Shown here one piece after another: positions 34,601-41,312 of a stretch of DNA of 64,000 nucleotides. Each line of letters opens with the position of its first letter. Position 1 is the first letter of the stretch. The stretch spans positions 143,529,980 through 143,593,979 of the forward strand of contig CM038050.1 in the NCBI GenBank assembly GCA_021397845.1, written 5' to 3'. The stretch comes from Areca catechu. Lineage: Eukaryota; Streptophyta; Magnoliopsida; Arecales; Arecaceae. The translations under genes and the position numbers were made by a program. The notes under the pieces were generated by a model that saw only the letters and a program-made list of their open reading frames with translations, did no database searches and was not told the origin of the DNA.

Positions 34601-37600
34601 ATCGATTGATCTCCACATTGATTATGCATGTCTTCTCCATCTTCTTCGATCTCGACAACACGCACAATCTAGGACTTTGATACAAGTTATTGTGATACCA
34701 ACAGCACTGATACCACTTATTTGAAAAATCTCTCATGCGGAATATGAATTCCCGTTTCCAAGATCACGATGTCAATGTTGGTAAAATAAAAAACATAATC
34801 TCGTGCATAAGAGAAAAAATAAAATAAATAAAATAAAAATATAATCCATTGGACATGCAAGGTTATACTATGAAAAAACTAATACTTATAAGATTGAAAC
34901 TCCCACTATCAATCACGTATAATTTCTCTTAACAAAAAATTCCGAATCCCTTTTCAAGCTCTTAACTCTCAAGAAGACGCTCTAACCCTTACAGACTTCT
35001 CTGCCACTGCCATACCCTCTGAAAGCTCTCTGAATCCTTACACCTAGTCCCTAGCCACCTACTCCCTCTTTTACAGCCTCTAGCATGAAAAGTATCTTAC
35101 TAGGAGTCTCCTAGTTCAAACCACGTCCAAAACGAAGTCTTATTCCTCTTTCAACTCGTGTTTGGCCCAAAAATAGCACCTAGATATCCGATCGGCATTG
35201 ATTGCACCACAGATCATGCAGATCAAGCCCAAATTGCATTGGAGACATTCCTAGCCATTCAATCACAACTGGGAATGCATGGCCGCTTGATCATGCAATA
35301 GAAGCATAGTAGACAGCAACAAACGCCAATCTTTCTCCCATGGACCATGTTTTCTCTTCGGTGGACCGTTCCCAAGGCGTAGACCATTGTGGATCGCATG
35401 GAGAAAAAATCCTCGCATGTCGCCTATGCGTAGGCCGTGCATGGGCCTGGACTGCCACCCATGCGTGCTCACAGGCCACGCACACCTACGAGCCACACCT
35501 AGCCTGCGGGCAATGCATCGTGTGGGCCTAGGTTGGCTTGCTGGGTCCTCCTCGCAGCTCTGCTGTCGCTAGGCTGAGTCTCGTCACAGGCCGGGCTCGA
35601 GGCGTAGTCCAACATTGGGCTTTCATTTTTGGGAGTGGAAATAGTGAGAGAAGAGAGAGGCGGAGGAGGGTCTCTTAATCCTCCAAATGGGCAATGCTTA
35701 GCATTTTTGGCATTCCTAGCAAAATCCACTAGGGCAGGACAACTTCAATATGGGGCAAGCCAATGAACGAGTCTCCTTGAGATCCCTACAACAACAGCTT
35801 CAACTATGCCAACAAGGAATCCCTCACCATCAGAACCCACCTCTTCATATTTGGTCATCAAAATCAAGGACCGGAAAGGTGTGATTGGCCTCCGTAATCG
35901 AGAGGAATAAAGAGAATGGAAAAGTACTCCAATAGATAAGTGTTGAAATTGAGAACGAGTCAAAGAGTGTCACAATCAAATGATTGGCTTTCGATTGGTT
36001 TGGAGGTTATTTACAAAAAGATGACAGTGAAGTTTTTAGGTCTTTCACATGTGAGATTTGTCAAAGCAGTAAAGGAATGAAGATCAAAAGTCTTGTGGAT
36101 GCACACAAGTAACCTCCACTTTCGGTATCAAGCAAATCCATAATTCAATTTAATGAAGATAACTTCTACCTAACTCAGCCTTGAAAGGTAGAAAACTTTC
36201 AGGTGCATAGGTACGCTCACATCAACCTAATAAAATGATTCAATTGTAATTAATTCACATAAGCAGCTTTTCCTTTCCATAATTCCCAAATTGATGCGTA
36301 TTAGGCCATATTATAATATTTTGAAAAGGAAACTAATCGTAAATGAGCCTTGATTGTCAGCATGTTTCTTTACCAATAATTTTCAAAGCAACATGGACTA
36401 AATGATTTTCAGAATGAAATTTTGAAGGGATAAGATAACCACTGAATAAAGAAAAAGGTGAAGCAACTGCAAAGTTATTGAGTATCCTGAAATATTTCTT
36501 GTTCCTTTAAATCTATAGGCTATAATGCGTCAGTTTGAGAATTTCAGATGACAATGAATATTCACTTGAAAGCCCTAACATGTTTGGAGGAAAATGCTGT
36601 CCCCATTTTCACACCAAGATTTCCTTCATTTTCCTGACATTTAACTGTCTTATCATCAGCATATTTTCAATTGCAGGTTACCTGTATCACAAAATCATGA
36701 AAACACAATGGATGCCATACTTGTTGATCCAAATGATATAAAATTTGCTTTCATGCATGATAAAGATATCTACGAGAGGATGAAAAGCCAAGTTAATCAA
36801 AACATAAAAATGAACACATTACAGAGACAAATGATGAGGAAGTTCCAGTTTACGTATTCTCATGATTCAAGGAATATAGCTGCTTTTATACATAACATGA
36901 GTAATAAATATGTCATACAAATACATTATAGCAAGAATAAGGAAATAAAAGTAACATACCCAGTCCTTGTGAGGAAACAACGGGTTCCATTGATGTCCAG
37001 CATTTGGAACTCACCAAAGTACATTTTGCTTAAATCATCTTTTGTTAGCAACTGAAGAACTGGTGCAGCCAGGGGACCCTGGGCCCATTTATGAAAGGCA
37101 TGGAACCAGTTAGAGAGTAGACCAGTGAGGTTGATATAAGAATAAAGAGAGAATTTCATGATCAAGAAGCTACAGAAATGTATCAGGCTCAATTAGCTGC
37201 CTTATCATTTTTATCTATAACGGGTGCAAAAACATGTCAGTTGCACAAATATATGGATTTCAAGACAAAGGGCAAACAAAATTATGAATCATAACAAACA
37301 AGCCTCATCTCTACTACTACAAAATGGGTACAAGGTCCATCTTTGTTCTTTGAGCCTTTCAATTGAAAGGAAGTGGGGAAAAAGAAGAGCTGTCAAGAAG
37401 TTAGGAATAAGTCCGAAAAGTCAAATGATGGTAATCCAAAACACCTGCATAAAGACTAAGGACAGCACGCATTTACTGTGATAACCAAAACCTAACTAAC
37501 TATCCATTGCAGTAGATTACTTTGTTCAGTAAGTGATAAAGAGTTTGATAATTTCACCATCTGGACATGCAAGTTAACCAGAAACTCATCACAACCATTT

Positions 37601-38871
37601 GCTTTATTATTTAGATAATTCGTAACAATATGGTAATGTGTCAGATCTGGATCTGGCTGTTCACATTATTCAAAGGTTCACATTAAAGTTTAAATACCTT
37701 GATTCCATGAAATTTCTGTGTACTCATTTAGAGGAGTAACAATAATTATCCAGGTACAAAGCCAACTAACCACTAGAGAGAAATGTGCCAAAGTAACATT
37801 CCACCAAGCATTACATCTCAAATAAGACTCCAACTGAAACGTAAGCTGTCCTTTTTGAAAATCTAAGGGCTTGTTTGGTATCATTGTTGTTTTTGAGTTT
37901 TTGTTTATCTGAGAATCCGTGAAATATCAGATGGCGATTGATATTGAAGATGCAAAAAACCTCTGCCGTTCCCTGCTTCTGTTTTCCCTCTTTTTTAAAA
38001 GCAATACATCCTCGCTACCAAAAGCTCTGAAGATTTAAACAACCATTTCAAAAAACAAGAGGGTTTCATCATGCACGTTGTTCGGTCTAGTTCATTTCTC
38101 TCTTTGAATTTAAAAAAAAAAAAAACAGAAAACAAAGAAACAATTCTGACTCCCTTAAAAAAAACGAAAAAAACATTAGATTTAGAAACCTCGGGCCACC
38201 CATGGAGCATCAGATTTTTTTAAAACACGATCAAAATCACGATTATAATTTCCCATAAAACAACATCATTATCATCATTAGAAGAAAACTAAAATTTGAT
38301 GGCACCAGACCTGGAGGGCGAGCAGGGACCTTTCATCATGGATGTGCCAATCGACGTGCCCTCCCTTGGACTTGAACAACTCCATGTGGGCCCCAATGTG
38401 GGCAAGATCCTTGTCCCTGCACCCCGCATTCACGACCAGGTAGATGTGATCATCCTTGACCTTGGTGATGACGGAGTCGTCGATGGCGCCGCCGCGCTCG
38501 TTGGTGAAGACGGTGAGGGTGCCGGTGCCATCGCGGAGCCCAGCGACGTCGGCGATGACGAGGCGCTCGAGGAAGGGCACACAGTCGCGACCGGTGAGCC
38601 TGAGGCCGCACATGTGGGAGACGTCGAAGAGGCTGGCGTTCTGGCGGCAGTTAAGCGTAGAGTCCATGATGGAGTCCTTGTACTGGATGGGCATGCTCCA
38701 TCCGGCGAAAGGCACCATCTTGGCACCATGCTCCACGTGGAAATCGTACAGGGCCGTCTTCTTGAGCTGGGCCTCGGCCGCGGCGGCGAAGGGCTTGCGG
38801 TGGAGGGGTTGGGACTGGGAGAGGCGGCGGGTCAGGATTTGGCTCAGCTGCCAGAGACAGCCTCCTCTCAT
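10065..38871 (-). CDS. GDCST: Aminomethyltransferase, mitochondrial (T-protein of the glycine cleavage system); spliced, 3 exons
   Basis: The T-protein transfers the methylene group of the aminomethyl unit on lipoylated H-protein to tetrahydrofolate and releases ammonia. In leaves this is part of photorespiratory glycine decarboxylation in mitochondria. Joining 38871-38311, 37078-36960 and 10611-10065 gives 1227 nt, i.e. 408 aa plus stop, the usual length of plant T-proteins. Residues 1 to about 30 are Arg/Ser-rich without acids, as in a mitochondrial transit peptide. Family landmarks are DFHVEHGAKMVPFAGWSMP, FDVSHM, GGAIDDSVI (the conserved Asp region), VVNAGCRDKD, LLALQ/GPLAAPV, TRTGYTGEDGFEI, GLGARDSLRLEAGLCLYG, EVTSGGFSPCLKKNIAMGYV and the C-terminal MPFVPTKYYRPS. 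No stop or frameshift interrupts it, unlike everything around it. Intron 1 is 1232 bp and intron 2 is 26,348 bp. The residue GKSYDAVVTK and the overall wording look monocot-like. Confidence 0.95.
10729..10833 (+). mobile_element. Short tRNA-derived SINE candidate
   Basis: A box A-like ggatcaactgg at 10741-10751 and a box B-like ggttcaaaact at 10784-10794 are spaced as in tRNA-derived SINEs. The unit is flanked by ttaatatttagttg (10715-10728) and ttaatatttaattg (10834-10847), 13 of 14 identical, consistent with a target-site duplication. It is inserted in intron 2 about 120 bp from exon 3, opposite in orientation to the gene. Confidence 0.55.
10916..11044 (-). pseudogene. Partial duplicate of the intron 2 acceptor and start of T-protein exon 3
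   Basis: This stretch matches 10570-10690 in order: the exon start, the acceptor, 'aaggcaaat..ggaagtta', and 'aagcttccaaagca'. On the minus strand an acceptor-like ttaaacttcag stands before G at 10961, followed by YIGEYVFEINFPSS, a decayed copy of YTGEDGFEISVPSE. The frame meets TGA at 10889-10891. It lies 350 bp upstream of the real exon 3 in transcript order, with the SINE between the two copies. Confidence 0.8.
11045..12289. other. Intronic sequence without recognised genes
   Basis: AT-rich. The only regular structure seen is a 19-bp tandem pair (agtaaatcagcataaggct) at about 11552-11590. Short open frames show no family resemblance. Confidence 0.5.
12290..13025 (+). mobile_element. RTE-type LINE reverse transcriptase relic, upstream part
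   Basis: In broken frames the translation follows a typical plant RTE-like LINE: VKKAIQKATFKAYEELY, KDIYK..KLRE.KTRGL, IKDED(Q)NVLVK, EKLFSKKFNE and the IRVFEIMEVIKKTKTRKMAKPDGIPV region near 12600-12680. The end of the protein (HLESIIHKE.EIEEDI...KASWMKWR...GKF..AAIMSSYAAL, MSAVEMRILRCM) is at 12770-12990. The central polymerase part with the active site is missing between about 12690 and 12760. It is probably continued at 29387-29710, beyond the L1 insertion. Confidence 0.7.
14443..14905 (+). repeat. Tandem duplication, two copies of about 232 bp
   Basis: Copy 1 is 14443-14674, copy 2 14675-14905. The copies differ at a few sites and by one base (gccgaatgcc versus gccgatgcc), which puts them in different frames. 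Both start gagcctattgc. Confidence 0.9.
15523..15549 (+). repeat. G-rich run (G13 then short G tracts)
   Basis: A 13-base G run followed by aggggaggggctggg, between the ORF1 and ORF2 parts of the L1 LINE. It could form a G-quadruplex on the plus strand. Confidence 0.6.
15705..16004 (+). repeat. 5' LTR of the gag-only gypsy element
   Basis: 300 bp; the inner edge is fixed by the PBS three bases on. It contains tatataaag at about 15847-15855 as a candidate TATA box. Confidence 0.9.
16300..17330 (+). pseudogene. Gypsy gag with zinc knuckle and protease remnant
   Basis: Frames read RLEF/IPRFDGDDPSGWI near 16325-16370, then LASYHL.KEALNGS, then a SWAIFVEAFCIHFGP phrase, the knuckle CYSCDEKFSPNHQC at 16909-16950, and LINSGSIHNFID at 17112-17147. 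The last is the aspartic protease motif in which the catalytic Asp of D-S/T-G is replaced by Asn (aac). Several stops are present. The product would be nucleocapsid-like. Nothing resembling RT follows before the 3' LTR. Confidence 0.8.
17470..17655 (+). repeat. 63-bp tandem repeat, three copies
   Basis: Copies start at 17470, 17533 and 17596 with cttataagaaact. The period of 63 is a multiple of three. It lies just upstream of the 3' LTR in the gag-only element. Confidence 0.9.
17787..18080 (+). repeat. 3' LTR of the gag-only gypsy element
   Basis: 294 bp, collinear with 15705-16004 with scattered substitutions. The TSD tatgg follows. Confidence 0.9.
18086..18955 (+). pseudogene. L1-type LINE ORF2, endonuclease part
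   Basis: Continues the LINE after the gypsy insertion: GGIIVVWRHGVANVDVL, WILFGVYAS, SLVTGDFNFINRPQNKRGRRPF, GLVDLGCSSPRFT, ASDYNPILMST, SPFWLEKFWLTYPHSWNIM, LELTRWKLRRWNQVEVGDIF. This is the exonuclease-endonuclease-phosphatase fold of plant L1 elements. The SDH catalytic motif reads SDY, and there are stops. It ends at the acaag target site where the minus-strand gypsy element entered; the sentence resumes at 26633. Confidence 0.85.
19589..21375 (+). mobile_element. Solo LTR of a gypsy element (1787 bp) nested in an LTR
   Basis: Starts TGATGG and ends CATCA, flanked by ggtat at 19584-19588 and 21376-21380; the host LTR sequence resumes exactly afterwards. A TATA box tatataaa is at 20897-20904, followed by an R-U5 stretch sharing ccttcgctttcg-gcgtcga with the LTR at 7107-8640. 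The GC-rich first half holds a 229-codon open frame (19870-20559) of Pro/His/Arg-rich low complexity, which I take as a composition effect. Short direct repeats are gggtgggatgccctag (three copies, 21148-21234) and ccttcgctttcgagcgtc (21001 and 21039). Confidence 0.9.
20897..20904 (+). promoter_or_regulatory. LTR TATA box
   Basis: tatataaa inside the solo LTR, about 480 bp before the LTR end, upstream of the conserved R-U5 stretch. Confidence 0.6.
22239..24290 (+). pseudogene. Antisense extra ORF of the gypsy element (putative gypsy-type transposon domain plus coiled coil)
   Basis: Runs opposite to gag and lies next to the 3' LTR. In broken frames 22400-22900 gives a EALGFPTDIRLEVPAR..VPTIHESL..GLKIP, AMDLLRW, QLVPNA-RAIIDFF, then AFF-MKANP and KTMGRGGNLSYWIFQ type order. 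This resembles the 'putative gypsy type transposon' (Transposase_28) domain found in plant Tat-like elements (from memory). The C-terminal part 23989-24260 is a clear Ala/Glu-rich coiled coil (TLNKVEARAAQVEKSLVEAE, RTLEAEEALSETKNQ). Grande/Retand-type elements are known to carry extra ORFs, some antisense. Function unknown. Multiple stops. Confidence 0.6.
24262..25561 (-). pseudogene. Ty3/gypsy gag (Tat-like), broken
   Basis: The N-terminal frame from 25561 has a helical ELFQHLSQQVEALMMLVQGLQQ. The capsid-like core at 24890-24651 reads YDSTIDPFDHLESFRSLMLLHGASNVFMCKSF and AARAWYIRLPPGLIHSF, the classic plant retrotransposon gag order. The C-terminal piece ELLTRAEKYVNAEKG is at 24450-24262. 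The frames are shifted relative to each other. Directly after gag the sequence passes into the C-terminal part of the antisense ORF, so pol is absent, not just decayed. Confidence 0.8.
25627..26627 (-). repeat. 5' LTR of the minus-strand gypsy element
   Basis: 1001 bp. The outer edge is set by the TSD at 26628. The inner edge is near 25627, where the minus-strand end CA appears as CG; a TGG-initiated PBS candidate (tggcactagaggaagg) follows on the minus strand. I could not assign the tRNA. Confidence 0.85.
26633..29387 (+). pseudogene. L1-type LINE ORF2, reverse transcriptase to RNase H and poly(A) tail
   Basis: Resumes the LINE exactly at the acaag duplication. The phrases are WK-KAFITLIPKR near 27010, YKICVKILIGRMRPILP near 27105, MKRVYDQMSWDFLYQALESFRFH near 27290, NLLKSTIYFS, GIMEQTRVLRYLGLPITR, AECAKMEGYITDRLEG, a zinc-binding RVT region (LPTKALLRA) near 28450, and an RNase H (VNFDGSVVGGT, 28860-29240). 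The YADD-containing stretch expected between 27370 and 27440 is missing or unreadable. The LINE ends in an A-rich tail (accaaaaaacaaaaaaacaa) near 29365-29387. Confidence 0.85.
29388..29710 (+). mobile_element. RTE-type LINE relic, 3' part
   Basis: Broken frames read TRKDRIRNE, LRERRINWMIWM.VKRRPAHK, GRGRPNIM, TEWRKRIHIANIN and GLRLS-VELS, which is the C-terminus of plant RTE LINE proteins. It follows directly on the L1 poly(A) tail and completes the relic at 12290-13025, so the L1 apparently inserted into an RTE copy. The two RTE ends overlap slightly in content rather than showing a clean duplication. Confidence 0.65.
29711..32246. other. Intronic sequence without recognised genes
   Basis: AT-rich. 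A 97-codon plus-strand open frame (30234-30527) and a 120-codon minus-strand one (31214-31576) have no recognisable motifs and no visible partners. I do not call either a gene. Confidence 0.45.
32247..33121 (-). repeat. 3' LTR of the pol-less copia element
   Basis: 875 bp, plus-strand start tgttatgatacc and end cccaaca. Collinear with 34685-35614, with frequent substitutions, so the insertion is old. A candidate minus-strand TATA box is in ataaaaaaggg near 32599-32609. Confidence 0.88.
33600..34640 (-). pseudogene. Copia gag, zinc knuckle and protease start
   Basis: Starts MEKTCIINVEINRFDGKNNFLF near 34640-34560, as in copia gag (N-x-F-D-G). It continues with WKRLQM...IHLYLVDNVMIHVLSE and a KLEKLYMAKLFTN phrase. 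The knuckle CYQCNESGYRIRDC (33954-33913) has Tyr in place of the zinc-binding His. The protease motif WILDSACPHH (near 33799-33770) keeps the catalytic DSA. After 'MRSDAYIV' near 33600 the sequence jumps to unrelated 3' element sequence. Several stops. Confidence 0.75.
34685..35614 (-). repeat. 5' LTR of the pol-less copia element
   Basis: 930 bp, collinear with the left LTR; the plus-strand start is agttat (TG mutated to AG) and the end is tccaaca before the TSD. Confidence 0.88.
35615..36959. other. Intron 2 sequence upstream of the copia element
   Basis: AT-rich intronic DNA from the TSD to the exon 2 donor. No gene or repeat recognised. Confidence 0.6.
36960..37078 (-). CDS. GDCST: T-protein exon 2 (119 nt)
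   Basis: Acceptor ..gggcccag before GGTCCC at 37078; donor GG|gtatgt after 36960. It encodes GPLAAPVLQLLTKDDLSK...CFLTRT plus two bases of a Gly codon completed by the first base of exon 3. The AT-rich frames overlapping it are intronic. Confidence 0.93.
37079..38310 (-). other. GDCST: Intron 1 of the T-protein gene (1232 bp)
   Basis: GT at 38310-38309 and AG at 37080-37079 on the minus strand. AT-rich, with several A-runs near 38110-38180. No element recognised. Confidence 0.9.
38311..38871 (-). CDS. GDCST: T-protein exon 1 (codons 1-187)
   Basis: The ATG at 38869-38871 opens MRGGCLWQLSQ. The exon ends ..ERSLLALQ with CAG at 38313-38311, followed by a GT donor (gtctgg, a weak match beyond GT). 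The junction is phase 0 and continues to GPLAAP in exon 2, a joint known from plant T-proteins. The exon is strongly GC-rich in contrast to its AT-rich flanks; long open frames on the opposite strand here (for example 38296-38880) are shadows of that composition. Confidence 0.93.
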
Positions 38872-39264
38872 CTTGGATAGACGGAATATGGGAATAGCAA
38901 CCGTCTAGGAAGAAGAAGAGCCGAGTTCAAAGAGATGCGGGTGGAATGAGGATGGATGGGGATGGTGCGACGATCCTTTCAAGAGGGTGGGTGGGGATGG
39001 GGATATAGATTGATAAATATTATTACTTACTATTTTTTATCGGGGTGGGAGTGGGTGGAGGAGGATTCCTTCGCCAAATCTGGAGGATCGCTAGCGAGTG
39101 GCGGCCATGGATCACGCATTCTCTCCCTCCGGTTGTCCCTTGGATGGCGAGCATTCGATCCCGGTGCACCTCTTTGTCAGGTTCCGCAACGCGCCCATCT
39201 TCCCTGATGCACAGCCACACGCAGTCCAATCCGCAAAATTCTTAAATTTTGCGTAAAAAAAACT
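38872..39264 (-). promoter_or_regulatory. GDCST: Probable promoter and 5' UTR of the T-protein gene
   Basis: The segment between the ATG and the SINE-like insertion. On the minus strand a TATA-like atatttatc/ctatatcc lies at about 39000-39022, about 130-150 bp before the ATG. The part nearer the ATG is purine-rich on the plus strand (pyrimidine-rich on the gene strand), common in plant 5' UTRs. No further elements are claimed. Confidence 0.4.
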
Positions 39265-39280
39265 TAATTTCTTGATTTCA

Positions 39281-39881
39281 TTTTTTTTTTTTTTGATAAC
39301 GCAAAAAAAAAAAAAAAAAAATTTTTATCATAATCCTGTCAGATCATTAATGAGTATATCAGCTTAACATCATTATGCTCTCTCACCATTCTAATCACAT
39401 GTTCCATAAAAATTCTTGATTTAATTAAGATATCTATCCAGAAAAATTCTAGAGTACATCAGCTTAACACACTACGCTCTCTCACCATCCTGATCACATG
39501 TTCCAGAAAAATTCTAGATTTAATCGAGATATCTACGGGATCATTTTCTCGAACATGTTCCAGAAAAATTCTTGATTTAATCGAGATATCTACGGGATCA
39601 TTTCCGAAATGTTCCAGATAAAATTCTGGATTTAATCGAGATATCTACGGGATCATGAGATATCTACGGGATCATGTTTCGAACATGTTCGAGAAAAATT
39701 ATGGATTTAATCGAGATATCTACGGGATCATGTTTCAATTCTGGATTTAATCGAGATATCTACGGGATCATGTTTCAATTCTGGATTTAATCGAGATATC
39801 TACGGGATCATGTTTCACAGGATCATGTTTCGAACCGTGATCGATGGAAGACGAATTTAAGTCTCTACCAATCGGACTACC
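39281..39881 (-). mobile_element. tRNA-derived SINE-like insertion with internally expanded repeats
   Basis: Flanked by the 16-bp direct repeat taatttcttgatttca at 39265-39280 and 39882-39897. Read on the minus strand it starts GGTAGTCCGATTGGTAGAG (box A-like, 39881-39863). It has ggttcgaaaca (box B-like, 39836-39826) 44 bp on, and ends in a poly(A) tail (39281-39294) exactly at the other repeat. The body contains seven copies of atatctacgggatca. It lies about 410-1010 bp upstream of the T-protein ATG. Confidence 0.75.
39420..39825. repeat. Tandem repeat array (40- to 60-bp units)
   Basis: The core atatctacgggatca occurs at 39529, 39586, 39641, 39660, 39716, 39756 and 39796. The last units are 40 bp apart and the earlier ones 55-57, with one 19-bp partial unit. 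A gaacatgttc palindrome recurs between units. Confidence 0.88.
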
Positions 39882-39897
39882 TAATTTCTTGATTTCA

Positions 39898-41312
39898 ATT
39901 TCAAAAATAGTTTAGAAGAAAATAAATATAAAATCTCTGTGATTATAATTTGTATATGAATTACTTGCAGGATAACTATAGCATATATTTGTTTTGATAT
40001 AGTGTTGAGCTAGGAATCCTAACTTGCTTGTCTTAAATCCATTCATAGCAGGGTTTTTTTTGCTTTAATCAACTCAGTAGCTCTTTGAAAATATCTTATC
40101 CTAAGACAGTATAAGTTATGACTTAAATTATCCATTTCGTTTAGGAGAGATTACTGTTTTTTTTTTCTTTTTCTTATTGCATAACCATCTCATTCCATTA
40201 AGGAGGTACGATGGTTTGGACATATAATACCTTGATTTCTTTATAGGTAATGGGAAGACTGGCCTCTTTAGGTGGCATTATGATTTATGAGATTATTTTC
40301 TTGCAAAGAATTCAATGGAAAGGAAATTAGGAAAAGAGTTTTTGTCATCCCTAATGTATTCAATGTTAAAGTCAAATACTGGCAAAATAGGTTGACGTCT
40401 TGCAAAGATTTATTTTGAGACTAAATTTTGAATATTTTTTTATAAAATACCTTTTGCTGCTTTGCAATCGGCTCTAAGTAAAAACTTTTAATTTAGTAAA
40501 TTATATTAAAATTTTGAAATATAAAATAATTGATAAGTTTTTTTTTTGATGGTAGAATAATTTTGCTGGATTGAGTTCCAGCTTCCAAATATGAATTTAA
40601 CCAATTATTCAATTCTATCTTTTCTTTGTCTGAGGTTCCTCCATAACCCTTTTCAGAGACATTTATTTCTATAATTTTAAAAGAGCAATGTCTACTAATT
40701 AAGTGCAAACAAGGTAAAGTCTTAATTTATTTTTTAATGGTCTAGAGTATTTTTATATTTTTTCTATCCATGGTATTAGATGTGTGCTCTAGAAACCAAT
40801 CTAGCTAATACATATTTTCATTCTGGAGAATGTTTTTGTATTTAATATTTCAAAATTAGGCTTTCTAATCCATACATGTTATGTCAATGTATCATTCAAA
40901 AAGTTAATAGACAATGACACATTCTCAAGAGTTAAGAATTTGAGATATATGTCATTAAAGATTAACTCATAAATGCTCCGGGTCATAGGATCATCACAGA
41001 AACAGTGATTGATCCATCAAGACTGGTATATAGACCACTTCTTTTCTAGATAGACAAGTCTTGAGTCTATAGTGCGGGAATACTGAAGCAAGAGTAAGGG
41101 GTTGCTAGAGAACAATAGTACTAAGTATGACCAAGTACAAGAAGTCACATGGATATCTACTCACTCGTCAGTAACTTCTTGATGCTATAGTTATGTGAGT
41201 AGTTCCTTGACCTGCGGTGTCTCGGTCACTCACAATGAGGTTGCTGTAGTTTGATAAGTACATAAACATGGTTCCTAGCTATTGACTCCAGCCTTGATTT
41301 TGATAAATAAAT
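39898..41312. other. Intergenic, no gene recognised
   Basis: AT-rich. 40970-41280 has the wording of a worn copia LTR (a 'gattgatccatcaagactggtatatag' type phrase), but no edges could be fixed. The 71-codon minus-strand frame at 40493-40708 has no family resemblance. Confidence 0.4.

Larger units (their letters stand above)
32247..35614 (-). mobile_element. Pol-less Ty1/copia element, complete with TSD
   Basis: LTRs are 32247-33121 and 34685-35614; target duplication ttggg at 32242-32246 and 35615-35619. On the minus strand the PBS-like tgtatcaaagtcc lies just after the right LTR and a purine tract (caaggtggaggt) abuts the left LTR. The 1.56-kb internal part holds gag, a zinc knuckle and a protease start, then skips to the 3' end. 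Integrase, RT and RNase H are absent. Confidence 0.92.
10612..36959 (-). other. GDCST: Intron 2 of the T-protein gene (26,348 bp)
   Basis: GT (gtatgt) at 36959-36954 and AG at 10613-10612 on the minus strand. The intron contains a SINE, a relic of exon 3, RTE and L1 LINE sequences, three flanked pol-less LTR elements and one solo LTR, listed separately. The longest element-free parts are 11045-12290, 29711-32246 and 35615-36959. Confidence 0.9.

Noticed and set aside
38296..38880. 194-codon plus-strand open frame
   Set aside because: Antisense shadow of GC-rich T-protein exon 1; the minus-strand frame is a clear family match.
39260..39330. Poly(T)/poly(A) foldback as a separate hairpin element
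   Set aside because: Better explained as the poly(A) tail and adjacent A/T run of the SINE-like insertion.
39420..39825. CRISPR-like array
   Set aside because: Repeats are adjacent or nearly so, with no unique spacers, in a plant genome.
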